A stretch of 64,000 nucleotides of DNA, from contig NW_027488365.1 of NCBI RefSeq assembly GCF_051014445.1, positions 9,052,001 through 9,116,000 of the forward strand, in the 5' to 3' direction. The notes beneath the pieces are model-generated. The model was not told where the DNA came from. It did no database searches and was given only the letters and a program-made list of their open reading frames with translations. The translations under genes and the position numbers were made by a program. Source of the DNA: Colletes latitarsis. Taxonomy: Eukaryota > Arthropoda > Insecta > Hymenoptera > Colletidae. Positions 1-12,600 of this stretch are shown piece by piece (position 1 is the stretch's first letter; each line of letters starts with the position of its first letter).

Positions 1-87
1 TGAGGGCAAATCCCAGAACTAACCCAGACATAGCCAGCGTTATCCTCTAAAATACCATTCGGAACCAGCTTCTATTGACTGTTTCAG

Positions 88-99
88 TGTGGTACCACA
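88..99. repeat. 12-bp perfect palindrome of class A monomers (example)
   Basis: TGTGGTACCACA equals its own reverse complement. It recurs at the same place in class A monomers, for example at 440-451, exactly 352 bp later. Class B has TGTGGAACCTCA and the right-hand family often has TGTGGTACCGCA, which keep at most the GGTACC core. A symmetric site in one monomer class could bind a dimeric protein, but no function is shown by the sequence. Confidence 0.85.
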
Positions 100-220
100 T
101 TACTACGTGATCCAAACCAGAAAAAGCCCAGGATCTGGCCAACAAGTATGCGAGAAATGCGAAAGTACGAGCCAGATGAGGGCGAATCCCAGCCCTAACC
201 GAGACATAACCGGCGTTATC

Positions 221-396
221 CTCTAAAATATTAATCGCAACCAGGTTTAATCGATTGTTTCGTTGTGGCACCTCATTACTACGGAATCCAAACCAGAAAA
301 AACCCAGCATCTGGCCAACAAGTATGCTAAAAAAGCGAAAGTATGAGCAAGATGGTTGCAAATACCAGAACTAACCCTGACATAACCAGCGTTATC
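221..396 (+). repeat. Representative class B monomer
   Basis: This unit begins with CTCTAAAATATTAATCGCAA, then CCAGGTTTAAT, a TTTCGTTGTGGCACC block (usually TTTCGGTGTGGAACC) and ACGGAATCC (usually ACGGGATCC). It lacks the class A palindrome. Its second half is the other form, here GATGGTTGCAAATACCAG (usually GATGATTGC). A first halves tend to go with the GAGGGC form and B first halves with the GATTGC or GATAGC form, so A and B alternate as a 352-bp dimer. Examples with repeating 352-bp registers are 47-1065, 38.0-40.1 kb and 48.06-49.1 kb. Confidence 0.88.
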
Positions 397-572
397 CTCT
401 AAAACACTAATCGGAACCAGCTTTTATTGACTGTTCCAGTGTGGTACCACATTACTACGTGATCCAAACCAGGAAAAGCCCAGGATCTGGCCAACAAATA
501 TGCGAAAAATGCGAAAGTACGGGCCAGATGAGGGCAAATCCCAGACCTAACCGAGATATAACCGGCAATATC
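397..572 (+). repeat. Representative class A monomer
   Basis: This unit begins after GTTATC with CTCTAAAACACTAATCGGAA, then CCAGCTTTTATTGACTG and a GTGTGGTACCACATTACTAC block followed by GTGATCC. Class A is defined by CGGAACCAGC (class B has CGCAACCAGG), TTTTATTGAC (B has TTTAATTGAC), GTACCACATT (B has GAACCTCATT) and ACGTGATCC (B has ACGGGATCC). The second half here is the GATGAGGGCAAATCCCAG form. Class A monomers carry the 12-bp palindrome TGTGGTACCACA, here at 440-451. Confidence 0.9.
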
Positions 573-2170
573 CTCAAAAATATTAATCGATACCAGGTTT
601 AATTGACTGTTTCGGTGTGGAACGTCATTATTACGGGATCCAAACCAGAAAAGCCCCAGTATCTGGCCAACAAGTATGCGGAAAAAGCGAAAGTATGAGC
701 CAGATGATTGCAAATACCAGAACTAACCCAGACATAACCAGCGTTATCCTCTAAAGCACTAATCGGAACCAGCTTTTATTGACTGTTTCAGTGTGGTACC
801 ACATTACTACGTGATCCAAACCAGCAAAAAGCCTAGGATCTGGCCAACAAGTATGCAAAAATGCGAAACTACGGGCCAGATGTGGGCAAATCCCAGACCT
901 AACCGAGACATAACCAGCGTTATCCTCTAAAATATTAATCGCAACCAGCTTTAATTGACTGTTTCGTAGTGGAACCCCATTACTACGGGATCCAAACCAG
1001 AAGATGCCCGGGATCTGGCCAACAAGTATGCGAAAAATGCGAAAGTACGAGCCAGATGAGGGCAAATCCCAGACCTAACCGAGAGATAACCGGCGTTATC
1101 CTCTAAAATATTAATCGCAACCAGGTTTAATTGACTGTTTCGGTGTGGCACCCCATTACTACGGGATCCAAACCAGAAAAAACACAGGATCTGGCCAACA
1201 AATATGCGAAAAACGCGAAAGTATGAGCCAGATGATAGCAAATACCAGTGCAAACCCAGACATAGCCAGCGTTATCCTCCAAAATACTATTCGGAATCAG
1301 CTTCCATTGACTGTTTCAGTGTGGTACCACATTACTACGTGATCCAAACCAGAAAAAGCCCAGGGTCTGGGCAACAAGTATGCGAAAAACGCGAAAGTAT
1401 GAGCCAGATGATTGCAAATACCAGAACTAACCCAGACATAGCCAGAGTTATCCTCTAAAATACTATTCGGAACCAGCTTCTATTGACTGTTTCAGTGTGG
1501 TACCACATTACTACGTGATACATACCAGAAAAAGGCCAGGATCTGGCCAACAAGTATGCGAAGAATGCGAAGGTACGAGCCAGATGCGGGCAAATCCCGG
1601 ATCTAACCGAGATATAACCGGCGTTATCCTCTAGAATATTAATCGAAACCCGGTTTAATTGGCTGTTTCGGTGTGGAACGTCATTATTACGGGATCCAAA
1701 CCAGAAAAAACCCAGTATCTGGCCAACAAGTATGCGAAAAAAGCGAAAGTATGAGCCAGATGATTGCAAATACCAGAACTAACCCAGACATAACCAGCGT
1801 TATCCTCTAAAGCACTAATCGGAACCAGCTTTTATTGACTGTTTCAGTGTGGTACCACATTACTACGTGATCCAAACCAGCAAAAAGCCTAGGATCTGGC
1901 CAACAAGTATGCAAAAATGCGAAACTACGGGCCAGATGTGGGCAAATCCCAGACCTAACCGAGAGATAACCGGCGTTATCCTCTAAAATATTAATCGCAA
2001 CCAGGTTTAATTGACTGTTTCGGAGTGGAACCCCAATACTACGGGATCCAAACCAGAAAAAACACAGGATCTGGCCAACAAGTAAGCGAAAAATGCGAAA
2101 GTACGGGCCAGATGAGGGCAAATCCCAGACCTAACCGAGATGTAACCGGCAATATCCTCAAAAATATTAA

Positions 2171-4209
2171 TCGAAACCAGGTTTAATTGACTGTTTCGGT
2201 GTGGAACGTCATTATTACGGGATCCAAACCAGAAAAGCCCCAGGATCTGGCCAACAAGTATGCGAAAGGTGCGAAAGTACGAGCCAGATGAGGGTAAACC
2301 CCAGACCTAAGCGCGACATAACCGGCGTTATCTTCTAAAATATTAATCGCAACCAGGTCTAATTGACTGTTTCAGTGTGGTCCCACATTACCACTTGGTC
2401 CAAGCCAGAAAAAGGCCAGGATCTGGCAAACAAGTATGCGAAAAATGCGAAAGTACGGGCCAGATGAGGGCAAATCCCAGACCTAACCGAGACATAACCG
2501 GCGTTATCCTCTAAAATATTAATCGCAACCAGGTTTAATTGACTGTTTCAGAGTGGTCCCACATTACTACGTGACCCAAACCAGAAGAAGCCCAGGATCT
2601 GGCCCACAAGTATGCGAAAAATGCGAAAGTACGAGCCAGATGATAGCAAATACCAGAACAAACCTAGACATAGCCAGCGTTATCCTCTAAAATATTAATC
2701 GCAACCAGGTTTAATTGACTGTTTCGGTGTGGTCCCACATTACTACGTGATACAAAACAGAAAAAGCCCAGGATCTGGCCAACAAGAATGCGAAAAATGC
2801 GTTGGTACGAGCCAGATGTGGGCAAATCCCAGACCTAACCGAGACATAACCAGCGTTATCCTCTAAAATATTAATCGAAACCAGGTTTAATTGACTGTTT
2901 CAGTGTGGTCCCACATTACTACGTGATCCAAACCAGAAGAAGCCCAGGATCTGGTCAACAAGTATGCGAAAAATGCGAAAGTACGAGCCAGATGAGGGCA
3001 AATCCCAGACCTAACAGAGACATAACCGGAGTTATCCTCTAAGATATTAATCGCAACCAGGTTTAATTGACAGTTTCGGTGTGGAACCCCATTACTACGG
3101 GATCCAAACCAGAATAAACCCAGGATCTGGCCAACAAGTATGCGAAGAATGCGAAAGTACGAGCCAGATAAAGGCAAATCCCAGACCTACCCGAGACATA
3201 AGCGGCGTTATCATCTATAATATTAATCGCAACCAGGTTTAATTGACTGTTTCGGTGTGGTCCCACATTACTACTTGGTCCAAGCCAGAAAAAGGCCAGG
3301 ATCTGGCCAACAAGTATGTGATAAATGCGAAGGTACGAGCCAGATGAGGGCAAATCCCAGAACTAACCCAGACATAGCCAGCGTTATCCTCTAAAATACT
3401 ATTCGGAACCAGCTTCTATTGTCTGTTTCAGTGTGGTACCACATTACTACGTGATCCAAACCTGCAAAAAGCCTAGGATCTGGCCAACAAGTATGCAAAA
3501 ATGCGAAACTACGGGCCAGATGTGGGCAAATCCCAGACCTAACCGAGACATAACCAGCGTTATCCTCTAAAATATTAATCGCAACCAGGTTTAATTGACT
3601 GTTTCGGTGTGGAACCCCATTACTACGGGATCAAAACCAGAAAAAACCCAGGATCTGGCCAACAAGTATGCGAAAAATGCGAAAGTACGAGCCAGATAAG
3701 GGCAAATCCCAGACCTAACCGAGACATAACCGGCGTTATCCTCTAATACATTAATCGCAACCAGGTTTAATTGAATGTTTCAGTGTGGTCCCACATTTCT
3801 ACTTGGTACAAGCCAGAAAAAGGCCAGGATCTGGGCAACAAGTATGCGAAAAATGCGTTGGTACGAGCCAGATGAGGGCAAATCCCAGACCTAACCGAGA
3901 TATAACCGGCACTATCCTCAAAAATATTAATCGCAACCAGGTTTAATTGACTGTTTCGGTGTGGAACCCCATTACTACGGGATCCAAACCAGAAGATGCC
4001 CGGGATCTGGCCAACAAGTATGCGAAAAATGCGAAAGTACGAGCCAGATGAGGGCAAATCCCAGACCTAACCGAGAGATAACCGGCGTTATCCTCTAAAA
4101 TATTAATCGCAACCAGGTTTAATTGACTGTTTCGGTGTGGCACCCCATTACTACGGGATCCAAACCAGCAAAAACACAGGATCTGGCCAACAAATATGCG
4201 AAAAACGCG
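2171..4209 (+). repeat. Array segment: mosaic with class C monomers
   Basis: Besides A and B, this stretch contains class C, which joins a class B start (TTAATCGCAACCAGG) to GTGTGGTCCCACATTACTAC and often TTGGTCCAAGCCAG. About 2161-2340 matches 7265-7440 (offset 5104 bp, 29 monomers), including the unusual GGTAAACCCCAGACC and GCGCGACATAACC. About 3690-4341 recurs at 5802-6453 (offset 2112 bp, 12 monomers), sharing the rare CTCTAATACATTA. There is no gene. Confidence 0.82.
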
Positions 4210-4913
4210 TAAGTATGAGCCAGATGATAGCAAATACCAGAACAAACCCAGACATAGCCAGCGTTATCCTCTAAAACACTAATCGGAACCAGCTTTTATT
4301 GACTGTTTCAGTGTGGTACCACATTACTACGTGATCCAAACCTAAAAAAGCCCAAGATCTGGCCAACAAGTATGCGAAAAATGCGAAAGTACGAGCCAGA
4401 TGAGGGCAAATCCCAGACCTAAACGAGACATAACCGGCGTTATCCTCTAAAATATTAATCGCAACCAGGTTTAATTGACTGTTTCACAGTGGTCCCACAT
4501 AACTACGTGATCCAAACCAGAAGAAGCCCAGGATCTGGCCAACAGGTATGCGAAAAATGCGAAAGTACGAGCCAGATGAGGGCAAATCCCAGACCTAACC
4601 GAGAGATAACCGGCGTTATCCTCTAAAATATTAATCGCAACCAGGTTTAATTGACTGTTCCGGTGTGGCACCCCATTACTACGGGATCCAAACCAGAAAA
4701 AACACAGGATCTGGCCAACAAATATGCGAAAAACGCGAAAGTATGAGCCAGATGATAGCAAATAGCAGACCTAACCGAGACATAACCGGCGTTATCCTCT
4801 AAAATATTAATCGCAACCAGGTTTTATTGACAGTTTCGGTGTGGAACCTCATTACTACGGGATCCAAACCAGAAACACCCCAGAATCTGGCCAACAAATA
4901 TGCGAAAAACGCG
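4210..4913 (+). repeat. Four-monomer higher-order unit, copy 1
   Basis: 704 bp, exactly four monomers, immediately followed by a second copy. Rare variants occur in both copies in the same order: CCTAAAAAAGCCCAAG, ACCTAAACGAG, CACAGTGGTCCCACATAAC, CCAACAGGTATG, CTGTTCCGGTGTGGCACC, GCAAATAGCAG, and TTTTATTGACAGTTTCGG. I found no mismatch by eye. The left boundary can slide by about 20 bp because the flanks are similar. Confidence 0.9.
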
Positions 4914-5617
4914 TAAGTATGAGCCAGATGATAGCAAATACCAGAACAAACCCAGACATAGCCAGCGTTATCCTCTAAAACACTAATCGGAACCAGCTTT
5001 TATTGACTGTTTCAGTGTGGTACCACATTACTACGTGATCCAAACCTAAAAAAGCCCAAGATCTGGCCAACAAGTATGCGAAAAATGCGAAAGTACGAGC
5101 CAGATGAGGGCAAATCCCAGACCTAAACGAGACATAACCGGCGTTATCCTCTAAAATATTAATCGCAACCAGGTTTAATTGACTGTTTCACAGTGGTCCC
5201 ACATAACTACGTGATCCAAACCAGAAGAAGCCCAGGATCTGGCCAACAGGTATGCGAAAAATGCGAAAGTACGAGCCAGATGAGGGCAAATCCCAGACCT
5301 AACCGAGAGATAACCGGCGTTATCCTCTAAAATATTAATCGCAACCAGGTTTAATTGACTGTTCCGGTGTGGCACCCCATTACTACGGGATCCAAACCAG
5401 AAAAAACACAGGATCTGGCCAACAAATATGCGAAAAACGCGAAAGTATGAGCCAGATGATAGCAAATAGCAGACCTAACCGAGACATAACCGGCGTTATC
5501 CTCTAAAATATTAATCGCAACCAGGTTTTATTGACAGTTTCGGTGTGGAACCTCATTACTACGGGATCCAAACCAGAAACACCCCAGAATCTGGCCAACA
5601 AATATGCGAAAAACGCG
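4914..5617 (+). repeat. Four-monomer higher-order unit, copy 2
   Basis: This directly follows copy 1 with the same 704 bp. Identity ends at 5618, where the ACGCGTAAG of copy 1 is matched by ACGCGAAAG. Identity this high against the surrounding divergence points to a very recent unequal exchange, or to an assembly duplication. Confidence 0.9.
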
Positions 5618-6620
5618 AAAGTATGAGCCAGATGATTGCAAATACCAGAACTAACCCAGACATAGCCAGCGTTATCCTCTAAAATACTATTCGGAACCAG
5701 CTTCTATTGACTGTTTCAGTGTTGTACCACATTACTACGTGATACAAAACAGAAAAAGCCCAGGATCTGGCCAACAAGTATGCGAAAAATGCGAAAGTAC
5801 AAGCCAGATGAGTGCAAATCCCAGACCTAACCGAGACATAACCGGCGTTATCCTCTAATACATTATTCGCAACCAGGTTTAATTGAATGTTTCAGTGTGG
5901 TCCCACATTTCTACTTGGTACAAGCCAGAAAAAGGCCAGGATCTGGGCAACAAGTATGCGAAAAATGCGTTGGTACGAGCCAGATGAGGGCAAATCCCAG
6001 ACCTAACCGAGATATAACCGGCACTATCCTCAAAAATATTAATCGCAACCAGGTTTAATTGACTGTTTCGGTGTGGAACCCCATTACTACGGGATCCAAA
6101 CCAGAAGATGCCCGGGATCTGGCCAACAAGTATGCGAAAAATGCGAAAGTACGAGCCAGATGAGGGCAAATCCCAGACCTAACCGAGAGATAACCGGCGT
6201 TATCCTCTAAAATATTAATCGCAACCAGGTTTAATTGACTGTTTCGGTGTGGCACCCCATTACTACGGGATCCAATCCAGCAAAAACACAGGATCTGGCC
6301 AACAAATATGCGAAAAACGCGTAAGTATGAGCCAGATGATAGCAAATACCAGAACAAACCCAGACATAGCTAGCGTTATCCTCTAAAACACTAATCGGAA
6401 CCAGCTTTTATTGACTGTTTCAGTGTGGTACCACATTACTACGTGATCCAAACCAGAAAAAGCCCAGGATCTGGCCAACAAGCATGCGAAAAATGCGAAA
6501 GTACGGGCCAGATGAGGGCAAATCGCAGACCTAACCGAGACATAACCAGCGTTATCCTCTAAAACACTAATCGGGACCAACTTTTATTGACTGTCTCAGT
6601 GTGGTACCACATTACTACGT
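5618..6620 (+). repeat. Array segment between higher-order units
   Basis: About 5.7 monomers. 5802-6453 is the second copy of the 12-monomer-offset duplication (first copy 3690-4341). From about 6460 the sequence changes to the family with CAAGCATGCGAAAAATGC and CAAATCGCAGACC, which becomes common further right (for example 9.99, 16.17, 17.75 and 23.9 kb). There is no gene. Confidence 0.82.
6457..6500 (+). repeat. Spaced A-tracts and 9-10-bp internal repeat (example)
   Basis: A-tracts start at 6457, 6489 and 6498, spaced 32 and 9 bp, close to three helical turns and one turn. The last two belong to a short direct repeat, TGCGAAAAA followed by TGCGAAAG, present in nearly every monomer. Spacing of this kind can give intrinsic curvature. 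That consequence is inference. Confidence 0.65.
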
Positions 6621-9600
6621 GATCCAAACCAGAAAAAGCCCAGGATCTGGCCAACAAGTATGCGAGAAATGCGAAAGTATGAGCCAGATGAGGGCAAATC
6701 CCAGACCTAACCGAGTCATAACCAGCGTTATCCTCTAAAATACTAATCGGGACCGTCTTTTATTGACTGTTTCAGTGTGGTACCACATTACTACGTGATC
6801 CAAACCAGAAAAAGCCCAGGATCTGGCCAACAAGTATGCGAAAAATGCGAAAGTACGAGCCAGATGAGGGCAAATCCCAGCCCTAACCGAGACATAACCG
6901 GCGTTATCCTCTAAAATATTAATCGCAACCAGGTTTAATCGATTGTTTCGTTGTGGCACCTCATTACTACGGAATCCAAACCAGAAAAAACCGAGCATCT
7001 GGCCAACAAGTATGCTAAAAAAGCGAAAGTATGAGCAAGATGATTGCAAATACCAGAACTAACCCCGACATAACCAGCGTTATCCTCTAAAACACTAATC
7101 GGAACCAGCTTTTATTGACTGTTCCAGTGTGGTACCACATTACTACGTGTTCCAAACCAGGAAAAGCCCAGGATCTGGCCAACAAATATGCGAAAAATGC
7201 GAAAGTACGGGCCAGATGAGGGCAAATCCCAGACCTAACCGAGATATAACCGGCAATATCCTCAAAAATATTAATCGAAACCAGGTTTAATTGACTGTTT
7301 CGGTGTGGAACGTCATTATTACGGGATCCAAACCAGAAAAGCCCCAGGATCTGGCCAACAAGTATGCGAAAGGTGCGAAAGTACGAGCCAGATGAGGGTA
7401 AACCCCAGACCTAAGCGCGACATAACCGGCGTTATCCTCTAAAATATTAATCGCAACCAGGATTAATAGACTGTTTCAGAGTGGTCCCACATTACTACGT
7501 GATCGAAACCAGAAGAAGACCAGGATCTGGCCAACAAGTATGCGAAAAATGCGAAAGTACGAGCCAGATGAGGGCAAATCCCAGACCTAACCGAGAGATA
7601 ACCGGTGTTATCCTCTAAAACACTAACCGGAACCAGCTTTTATTGACTGTTTCAGTGTGGTACCACATTACTACGTGATCCAAACCAGAAAAAGCCCAGG
7701 ATCTGGCCAACAAGTATGCGAGAAATGCGAAAGTACGAACCAGATGAGGGCAAATCCCAGCCCTAACCCAGACGTAGCCAGCGTTATCCTCTAAAACACT
7801 AATCGGAACCAGCTTTTATTGACTGTTTCAGAGTGGTACCACATTACTACGTGATCCAAACCAGGAAAAGCCCAGGATCTGGCCAACAAGTATGCGAGAA
7901 ATGCGAAAGTACGAGCCAGATGAGGGCAAATCCCAGACCTAACCGAGACATAACCAGCGTTATCCCCTAAAATATTAATCGCAACCAGGTTTAATTGACT
8001 GTTTCGGTGTGGAACCTCATTACTACGGGATCCAAACCAGAAAAAACCCAGGATCTGGCCAACAAATATGCGAAAAACGCGAAAGTTTGAGCCAGATGAT
8101 TGCAAATAGCAGAACGAACCCAGACATAGCTTGCGTTATCCTCTAAAACACTAGTCGGAACCAGCTTCTATTGACTGTTTCAGTGTGGTACCGCATTACT
8201 ACGTGACACAAACCAGAAAAAGCCCTGGATCTTGCCAACAAGTATGCGAAAAATGCGAAAGTACGGGCCAGATGAGGGCAAATCCCAGACCAAACCGAGA
8301 CATAATCAGCGTTATCCTCTAAAATACTATTCGGAACCAGCTTCAATTGGCTGTTTCAGTGTGGTACCACATTAATACGTGATACATACCAGAAAAAATC
8401 CAGGATCTGGCCAACAAGTATGCGAAAAATGCGAAGGTACGGGCCAGATGATAGCAAATACCAGAACAAACCCAGACATAGCCAGCGTTATCCTCTAAAA
8501 CACTAATCGGAACCAGCTTTTATTGACTGTTTCAGTGTGGTACCACATTACTACGTGATCCAAACCTGAAAAAGCCCAGGATCTGGCCAACAAGCATGCG
8601 AAAAATGCGAAAGTACGGGCCAAATGAGGGCAAATCGCAGACCTAACCGAGACATAACCGGCGTTATACTCTAAAATATTAATCGCAACCAGGTTTAATT
8701 GACTGTTTCATTGTGGTCCCACATTACTACTTGGTCCAAGCCAGAAAATGGCCAGGATCTGGTCAACAAGTATGCGAAAAATGCGAAGGTACGGGCCAGA
8801 TGATAGCAAATATCAGAACAAACCCAGAGATAGCCAGCGTTATACTCTGAAACACTAATCTGAACCAACTTTTATTGACTGTCTCAGTGTGGTACCACAT
8901 TACTACGTGATCCAAACCAGAAAAAGCCCAGGATCTGGCCTACAAGCATGCGAAAAATGCGAAAGTTCGGGCCAGATGAGGGCAAATCGCAGACCTAACC
9001 GAGACATAACCAGCGTTATCCTCTAAAATACTAATCGGGACCAACTTTTATTGACTGTCTCAGTGCGGTACCACATTACTACGTGATCCAAACCAGAAAA
9101 AGCCCAGGATCTGGCCAACAAGTGTGCGAGAAATGCGAAAGTATGAGCCAGATGAGGGCAAATCCCAGACCTAACCGAGATATAACCGGCAGTATCCTCT
9201 AAAATATTAATCGAAACCAGGTTTAATTGACTGTTTCGGTGTGGAACGTCATTATTACGGGATCCAAACCAGAAAAAACCCAGGATCTGGCCAAGAAGTA
9301 TGCGAAAAATGCGAAAGTACGAGCCAGATGAGGGCAAATCCCAGAACTGACCCAGACATATCCAGCGTTATCCTCTAAAACACTAATCGGAACCAGCTTT
9401 TATTGCCTGTTCCTGTGTGGTACCACATTACTACGTGATCCAAACCAGAAAAAGCCCAGGATCTGGCCAACAAGTATGCGAGAAATGCGAAAGTACGAGC
9501 CAGATGAGGGCAAATCCCAGACCAAACCGAGACATAATCAGCGTTAGCCTCTAAAATACTATTCGGAACCAGCTTCAATTGGCTGTTTCAGTGTGGTACC

Positions 9601-12600
9601 ACATTAATACGTGATACATACCAGAAAAAATCCAGGTTCTGGCCAACAAGTATGCGAAAAATGCGAAGGTACGGGCCAGATGATAGCAAATACCAGAACT
9701 AACCCAGACATAGCCAGCGTTATCCTCTAAAACACTAATCGGAACCAGCTTTTATTGACTGTTTCAGTGTGGTACCACATTACTACGTGATCCAAACCAG
9801 TAAGAGCCAAGGATCTGGCCAACAAGTATGCGAAAAAAGCGAAAGTATGAGCAAGATGATTGCAAATACCAGAACTAACTCAGACATAACGAGCGTTATC
9901 CTCTAAAACACTAATCGGAACCAGCTTTTATTGACTGTTTCAGTGTGGTACCACATTACTACGTGATCCAAACCAGAAAAAGCCCAGGATCTGGCCAACA
10001 AGCATGCGAAAAATGCGAAAGTACGGGCCAGATGAGGGCAAATCGCAGACCTAACCGAGACATAACCAGCGTTATCCTCTAAAATACTAATCGGGACCAA
10101 CTTTTATTGACTGTCTCAGTGCGGTACCACATTACTACGTGATCCAAACCAGAAAAAGCCCAGGATCTGGCCAACAAGTATGCGAGAAATGCGAAAGTAT
10201 GAGCCAGATGATGGCAAATCCCAGACCTAACCGAGATATAACCGGCAATATCCTCTAAAATATTAATCGAAACCAGGTTTAATTGACTGTTTCGGTGTGG
10301 AACGTCATTATTACGGGATCCAAACCAGAAAAAACCCAGGATCTGGCAAACAAGTATGCGAAAAATGCGAAAGTACGAGCCAGATGAGGGCAAATCCCAG
10401 AACTGACCCAGACATATCCAGCGTTATCCTCTAAAACACTAATCGGAACCAGCTTTTATTGCCTGTTTCTGTGTGGTACCACATTACTACGTGATCCAAA
10501 CCAGAAAAAGCCCAGGATCTGGCCAACAAGTATGCGAGAAATGCGAAAGTACGAGCCAGATGAGGGCAAATCCCAGACCTAACCGTGATATAACCTGTGT
10601 TATCCTCTAAAATATTAATCGCAACCAGGTTTAATTGACTGTTTCAGAGTGGTCCCACATTACTACGTGTTCCAAACCAGAAGAAGCCCGCGATCTGGCC
10701 AACAAGTATGCGAAAAATGCGAAAGTACGAGCCAGATGAGGGCAAATCCCAGACCTAACCGAGAGATAACCGGCGTTATCCTCTAAAATATTAATCGCAA
10801 CCAGGTTTAATTGACTGTTTCAGTGTGGTCCCACATTACTACTTGGTCCAAGCCAGAAAATGGCCAGGATCTGGTCAACAAGTATGCGAAAAATGCGAAG
10901 GTACGGGCCAGATGATAGCAAATACCAGAACAAACCCAGAGATAGCCAGCGTTATACTCTAAAATACTAATCGGGACCAACTTTTATTGACTGTCTCAGT
11001 GCGGTACCACATTACTACGTGTTCCAAACCAGAAGAAGCCCGCGATCTGGCCAACAAGTATGCGAAAAATGCGAAAGTACGAGCCAGATGAGGGCAAATC
11101 CCAGACCTAACCGAGAGATAACCGGCGTTATCCTCTAAAATATTAATCGCAACCAGGTTTAATTGACTGTTTCAGTGTGGTCCCACATTACTACTTGGTC
11201 CAAGCCAGAAAATGGCCAGGATCTGGTCAACAAGTATGCGAGAAACGCGAAAGTATGAGCCAGATGATAGCAAATACCAGAGCAAACCCAGACATAGCCA
11301 GGGTTATCCTCGAAAACACTAATCGGAACCAGCTTTTATTGACTGTTTCAGTGTGGCACCTCATTACTACGGAATCCAAACCGGAAAAAACCCAGGATCT
11401 GGCCAACAAATATGCGAAAAACGCGAAAGTACGAGCCAGATGAGGGCAAATCCCAGACCTAACCGAGAGATAACCGGCGTTATCCTCTAAAATATTTAAT
11501 CGCAATCAGGTTTAATTGACTGTTTCGGTGTGGAACCCCATTACTATGGGATCCAAACCAGAAAAAACACAGGGTCTGGCCAACAAGTATGCGAAAAATG
11601 CGAAAGTACGGGCCAGATGAGGGCAAATCCCAGACCTAACCGAGACATAATCAGCGTTATCCTCTAAAATATTAATCGCAACCAGGTTTAATTGACTGTT
11701 CCGGTGTGGAACGTCATTATTACGGGATCCAAACCAGAAAAATCCCAGGATCTGGCCAACAAGTATGCGAGAAACGCGAAAGTATGAGCCAGATGATAGC
11801 AAATACCAGAGCAAACCCAGACATAGCTTGCGTTATCCTCTAAAACACTAATCGGAACCAGCTTCTATTGACTGTATCAGTGTGGTACCACATTACTACG
11901 TGATCCAAACCAGAAGAAGCCCGGGATCTGGCCAACAAGTATGCGAAAAATGAGAAAGTACGAGCCAGATGAGGGTAAATCCCAGACCTAACCGAGATAT
12001 AACCGGTGTTATCCTCTAAAATATTAATCGCAACCAGGTTTAATTGACTGTTTCAGAGTGGTCCCACATTACTACGTGTTCCAAACCAGAAGAAGCCCGG
12101 GATCTGGCCAACAAGTATGCGAAAAATGCGAAAGTACGAGCCAGATGAGGGTAAATCCCAGACCTAACCGAGATATAACCGGTGTTATCCTCTAAAATAT
12201 TAATCGCAACCAGGTTTAATTGACTGTTTCAGAGTGGTCCCACATTACTACGTGTTCCAAACCAGAAGAAGCCCGGGATCTGGCCAACAAGTATGCGAAA
12301 AATGCGAAAGTACGAGCCAGATGAGGGCAAATCCCAGACCTAACCGAGAGATAACCGGCGTTATCCTCTAAAATATTAATCGCAACCGGGTTTAATTGAC
12401 TGTTTCGGTGTGGAACCCCATTACTACGGGATCCAAACCAGAAGAAGCCCGGGATCTGGCCAACAAGTATGCGAAAAATGCGAAAGTACGAGCCAGATGA
12501 GGGCAAATCCCAGTACTGACCCAGACATATCCAGCGTTATCCTCTAAAACACTAATCGGAACCAGCTTTTATTGACTGTTTCTGTGTGGTACCACATTAC

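Larger units (their letters stand above)
1..2170 (+). repeat. Array segment: alternating A/B dimers
   Basis: About 12 monomers, largely in A-B order with a 352-bp register. The part from about 140 to 650 is a close relative of 6.83-7.34 kb (offset 6688 bp, 38 monomers) and therefore of 14.04-14.55 kb. A subfamily marked by AAAAAGCCTAGGATC and GTATGCAAAAATGCGAAAC occurs at about 690-910 and again at about 1746-1966 (offset 1056 bp, six monomers), with the same markers at about 3466-3530. The markers carry one extra base after CCAG and one missing base in GTATGCG, so length is conserved. There is no gene. Confidence 0.85.

Noticed and set aside
241..305. Possible CENP-B box
   Set aside because: TTTCGTTG resembles the start of the 17-bp box and ACGGGA (in other B monomers) resembles its end, but they are about ten bases too far apart and the central bases do not fit. 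It does not meet the nTTCGnnnnAnnCGGGn core.
441..450. GGTACC and GGATCC as restriction-site or cloning-vector signatures
   Set aside because: They are ordinary parts of the class A and class B consensus, present in hundreds of monomers. There is no vector sequence.
951..1253. Hydrophobic stretches in the minus-strand translations, suggesting a small membrane protein family
   Set aside because: The composition follows from reverse-complement A-rich and TTT-rich satellite segments. The same stretch appears in every monomer in rotating frames.
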